Positions 29,108 to 32,393 of a stretch of 32,393 bases of DNA are shown here, piece after piece. The position numbers and the translations under genes were made by a program. Every line of letters begins with the position of its first letter. Within the stretch, counting starts at the first letter, position 1. Origin of the DNA: Pseudomonadales bacterium (lineage in GTDB: Bacteria > Pseudomonadota > Gammaproteobacteria > Pseudomonadales > Pseudohongiellaceae); assembly GCA_022763285.1 (NCBI GenBank), contig JALEHB010000220.1, positions 1 to 32,393 of the forward strand, written 5' to 3'. The notes under the pieces were generated by a model. It saw nothing but the letters and a program-made list of their open reading frames with translations, did no database searches and had not been told where the DNA came from.

Positions 29108-30685
29108 TCAGGAAGTGTCCCATTGCCTGATCTGCTGGATCAAGCCGGCGCTGGAGCCATCCAGGCCGGCAGAATTGTTGTCATCGTCCAGCGCGCTGAA
29201 CAGTGATTTGGATAACTGCTTGCCCAACTCGACTCCCCACTGGTCAAAAGCATTGATTCCCCAGATCACACTTTGCACATAGACCTTGTGTTCATACAGT
29301 GCAATCAGGCTTCCCAGATTGTGAGGGTTGAGTTCATCGAGTAACAGGGTATTGCTGGGCTTGTTGCCGGGTAGCTGTTTGTGAGGGTCCTGCTCGTCGG
29401 GAGTGCCCTGCATCAGGGCCAGGGACTGGCTCAGGCAATTGGACAGCAAATGCCGATGGGCCTCGCCGGCTTCATCAACGCCGGCTCTGGCGGTGGCGAT
29501 AAAATCCACGGGTATGAACTCGCGCCCCTGATGGAGCAACTGGAAATAGGAGTGCTGACCATTAGTGCCCACGGTACCCCACAACACCTCACCGGTATTG
29601 CTGTCTACCGGATTACCGGCCCGGTCCACGCGCTTGCCCAGGCTTTCCATATAGAGCTGCTGCAGAAAGCTGGGAAATTGTTCCAGAGGCTGGCAGTAGG
29701 GCACCACGGCGCTGCTATGGGCATTGAAGAAACCGGTATACCACACCGTTAGCAGCCCCATCAGCACGGGCATGTTCTGCCGCAGTTCTGCGCCGCGAAA
29801 ATGCTGGTCCATGGCGTGGGCACCGGCCAGCAAAGCCCGGAAGTTGTCCATGCCGATTGCCAGGGCGATGGGCAGGCCGATGGCGGACCAGAGGGAATAG
29901 CGGCCACCCACCCAGTCCCACATGGGAAAAAGATTATCCGGGTCAATGCCAAATGCCGTCGCTGCCTCCAGGTTTGTGCTGATGGCAACAAAATGTTTGG
30001 CGATGGCGGCTTCATCTGCGGCACTATTCAAAAACCAGCGTCGTGCCGCGGCCGCATTCTGGTGGGTTTCCAGGGTAGTGAAGGATTTCGAGGCGATGAT
30101 AAACAGAGTGGTTTCCGGGTCCAGTCCGGCCAGGGTCTGCCTGAGGTGAACCGGATCCACATTGGAAACAAAATGCACTGCCACATGGCCGCTGCCATAA
30201 GCCTTGAGTGCCTGGGTCACCATGGCCGGGCCCAGGTCGGAACCACCGATACCAATATTGACCACGGCTTTAATGGCCTTGCCGCTGAAACCTCGCCACT
30301 GCTGGCTGTGCACTGCCGCGACAAACTGCGCCATTTTGTCCAGCGCCGCCGCAACCTCGGGGTGCGAGCTGCTCCCGGCAGGCTCGCGCAGAGCGACATG
30401 CAGTGCGGGCCGATGTTCGGTGTTGTTAATGGCTTCGCCACGGAACATGGCGTCGATGGCAGCCGGCAGTTCGCGGGCCTCGGCCAGGGCAAGCAGGGCT
30501 TCCAGGCTGGCCTGATCGAGGATGTTTTTGGAGTAGTCCAGCAGCAGATTTCCCTGCCTGAGGGAGAAATCCTGAAATCGCTGCGGCTCATCAAATAATC
30601 GCCGCAGCTGAAACTGCTCAGCAGTAAAACGTCTGGCCTGGTCCGACAGGGTCTGCCAGGCAGCAAGATCAGTCAGGCCACTCAT
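29108..30685 (-). CDS. pgi: glucose-6-phosphate isomerase
   Basis: VNIGIGGSDLGPAMVTQAL, FVSNVDPVHLRQTL, IASKSFTTLET, GTNGQHSYFQLLHQG, VIWGINAFDQWGVELGKQL. Confidence 0.98.
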   Translation of the reverse strand: MSGLTDLAAWQTLSDQARRFTAEQFQLRRLFDEPQRFQDFSLRQGNLLLDYSKNILDQASLEALLALAEARELPAAIDAMFRGEAINNTEHRPALHVALREPAGSSSHPEVAAALDKMAQFVAAVHSQQWRGFSGKAIKAVVNIGIGGSDLGPAMVTQALKAYGSGHVAVHFVSNVDPVHLRQTLAGLDPETTLFIIASKSFTTLETHQNAAAARRWFLNSAADEAAIAKHFVAISTNLEAATAFGIDPDNLFPMWDWVGGRYSLWSAIGLPIALAIGMDNFRALLAGAHAMDQHFRGAELRQNMPVLMGLLTVWYTGFFNAHSSAVVPYCQPLEQFPSFLQQLYMESLGKRVDRAGNPVDSNTGEVLWGTVGTNGQHSYFQLLHQGREFIPVDFIATARAGVDEAGEAHRHLLSNCLSQSLALMQGTPDEQDPHKQLPGNKPSNTLLLDELNPHNLGSLIALYEHKVYVQSVIWGINAFDQWGVELGKQLSKSLFSALDDDNNSAGLDGSSAGLIQQIRQWDTS

Positions 30686-30688
30686 TGA

Positions 30689-31582
30689 CTACTCGTGTGC
30701 CGCCTCAAGATTGTCTGGCCCTGTACCGGGTGTTGACCCGGAGGCAGTCGACCGCGTTTTCTTCGGCTTGCGAAACAGGGCCAGCCAACCGTCTTTCCTG
30801 ACGATGTCATAGCAATCCCGGAATGGCCGGTAATGCTGGATGACGATGTTGTTGCTGTAATCCTGTTCGCCAAAATTATCCGGCACGCGTTCTTTGGGGT
30901 AGTAGGCGGTGCCGAACAGATAGTCGAGAAAATTGAATTCGGCAGAGAAATTCTTGTCGATGGCCTCCGGATGATTGGAGTGATGCCAGCGATGAAACTT
31001 GGGATTGCTCATGAAATAGCCGAGCCAGTGGGGATCGCGGATATTGCCATGGCCATAGCGCCCCCAGAAATCCCGAAACGAGATGTAGAGAAAGGTCAGG
31101 CCCGGATCTGGCTGGAAATAGGTCACCAGAACAAGATAGGGCAGGGCAAACAGGGTCTTGTCGAATATATGAAAGCGGCTGGTGGAAAAGGAATCCAGGG
31201 TCAGCGAGCTGTGGTGCACCCGATGAAACTGCCAAAACAGGGGCACCTTGTGGCTGAGATAATGGGCGCCATAGAAAGTCACATGGCCCATCAGCAGCAG
31301 GGCGATAAAACTGGCCCACAGTGGGGCGCCGTTGAGTGCGCCCTGCAGCGGCAGGCTCTGACCACCATTGGCCTGGGCATAGGCGGCCACCCAGGCAAAA
31401 AACACCCCGTTGAGGAAGGTCCATAACTGCAGGGGATGGTAGGTGTGGATCAGGTCATTGATGATGCCGGGACGCAGGAATTTCTGGCCTTTCAGGGGAA
31501 ACAGGCGTTCCACCACCGGAATCATCCAGATCCAGCCATAGAGGGTCAGTGCCCTTAATACTTCCTGGGTCGTCTCATTCAT
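30689..31582 (-). CDS. fatty acid hydroxylase / sterol desaturase superfamily membrane protein
   Basis: Histidine clusters HYLSHKVPLFWQFHRVHHSS and FHRWHHSNHPEAIDKNFS; hydrophobic segments. Confidence 0.9.
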   Translation of the reverse strand: MNETTQEVLRALTLYGWIWMIPVVERLFPLKGQKFLRPGIINDLIHTYHPLQLWTFLNGVFFAWVAAYAQANGGQSLPLQGALNGAPLWASFIALLLMGHVTFYGAHYLSHKVPLFWQFHRVHHSSLTLDSFSTSRFHIFDKTLFALPYLVLVTYFQPDPGLTFLYISFRDFWGRYGHGNIRDPHWLGYFMSNPKFHRWHHSNHPEAIDKNFSAEFNFLDYLFGTAYYPKERVPDNFGEQDYSNNIVIQHYRPFRDCYDIVRKDGWLALFRKPKKTRSTASGSTPGTGPDNLEAAHE

Positions 31583-31709
31583 ACTGCTTCGTTCATACTG
31601 GCCTGATTGCGCCCGACAGCGAATTTATCCTCCAACTGTAGCAAATACGGGCCAAAACGGCACCAAGTTAGTATGCTTGGCAGGCGCCGAAGCAAGGCAG
31701 GGAGCAGGC

Positions 31710-32393
31710 ATGAAAAGCAGCAATTTCGGATACATACCGGCACTGGACCATTTGCGTGGTTTTGCTGCCCTGCTGGTGCTGTTCTTCCATGGGGCCCATT
31801 TCATTTCCCATGACATTATTCATGGTGGGCCCTATGATCCGGCCAACTGGCCCCTGGCCTCCAATCCCCTGACGGCGCTGGCCATTGAAGGGCACACGGC
31901 AGTTTCCCTGTTTTTTGTGCTCTCCGGCTTTGTCTTTACCGTTGGTGCGCTGCACAAGAAGCTGGAATTTGTCGGCTTCTTCAGAAACCGCTTGCTGCGA
32001 ACCTACCCCCTGTTCCTGTTTTTCCTGCTGCTGGGGGTGATTTTCTACCCTGAAAACCTGTCCCTGCCGGCAATGCTGCAATCCCTGTTTTTCATGGCCA
32101 ACAGCACTAGCGCCTTCAATGGCGGGCCCTTCAGTTTCGTGTTCTGGTCCATCGCCGTGGAGTGGCAGTTTTATCTGCTGTTTCCTTTTTTGTTGCTGGC
32201 CCTGCAGCGCTGGGGCTGGTGGACCCTGCTGTTGCTATTGCTGCTGATGCTGGGGGTTCGCAGCCTGGCATTTATTGAGGGGGCGGACATGCTGCGCATC
32301 AGCTACTGGTCAATCCTGGGGCGCCTGGATCAGTTCCTGCTGGGTATGCTGGCGGGCGTCTTCTATCGGCGTCGCTATCACCCGGGTCGCCGC
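31710..32393 (+). CDS. acyltransferase 3 (OafA/YrhL-like) membrane protein, partial at the right edge
   Basis: Not in the ORF track. ATG at 31710 opens 228 codons to the window end: MKSSNFGYIPALDHLRGFAALLVLFFHGAHF...SLFFVLSGFVFTVGA...FFRNRLLRTYPLF...FWSIAVEWQFYLLFPFLL. Confidence 0.9.
   Translation, partial: MKSSNFGYIPALDHLRGFAALLVLFFHGAHFISHDIIHGGPYDPANWPLASNPLTALAIEGHTAVSLFFVLSGFVFTVGALHKKLEFVGFFRNRLLRTYPLFLFFLLLGVIFYPENLSLPAMLQSLFFMANSTSAFNGGPFSFVFWSIAVEWQFYLLFPFLLLALQRWGWWTLLLLLLLMLGVRSLAFIEGADMLRISYWSILGRLDQFLLGMLAGVFYRRRYHPGRR

Noticed and set aside
1-32393. Mobile element, prophage or defence island
   Set aside because: No transposase, integrase, phage structural, toxin-antitoxin or restriction genes were recognised, and no tRNA-flanked insertion boundaries were seen.

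Overview
The window looks like a contiguous chromosomal segment of a gammaproteobacterium with Pseudomonas-like gene order. It is dominated by conserved housekeeping genes. In order they are: the 3' end of a murU-like gene, djlA, rpe, trpE, a class I photolyase on the opposite strand, trpG-trpD-trpC-dgkA, crp/vfr divergent from an OsmC/YhfA-family gene, coq7, purD, purH, fis, dusB, a very large acidic DUF3426-type zinc-ribbon membrane protein, prmA, accC, accB, aroQ, a stand-alone DsbD N-terminal domain, fabB, fabA, a sugar-nucleotide cassette (manC, galU, manB/cpsG), a gamma-glutamylcyclotransferase-like gene, csaA, a GNAT, a RimB-RimK fusion, pgi, a fatty acid hydroxylase/sterol desaturase, and a truncated acyltransferase-3 gene at the right edge that the ORF track omits. 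I saw no rRNA, tRNA, CRISPR array, transposase, phage or recognisable defence island, and no clear new multi-gene system. The points most worth checking are: (i) a RimB-RimK fusion whose ATP-grasp half has Asn in place of the conserved Mg-binding Glu and a rewritten substrate loop; (ii) a DsbD reduced to its periplasmic N-terminal domain at the usual dsbD locus; (iii) a DUF3426 protein with a linker of several hundred acidic residues, part of it encoded by a 15-bp tandem repeat; (iv) candidate CRP sites and two inverted repeats in the crp-yhfA divergent region; (v) a 15-bp-arm hairpin upstream of dusB-fis that pairs fully only in the minus-strand RNA.
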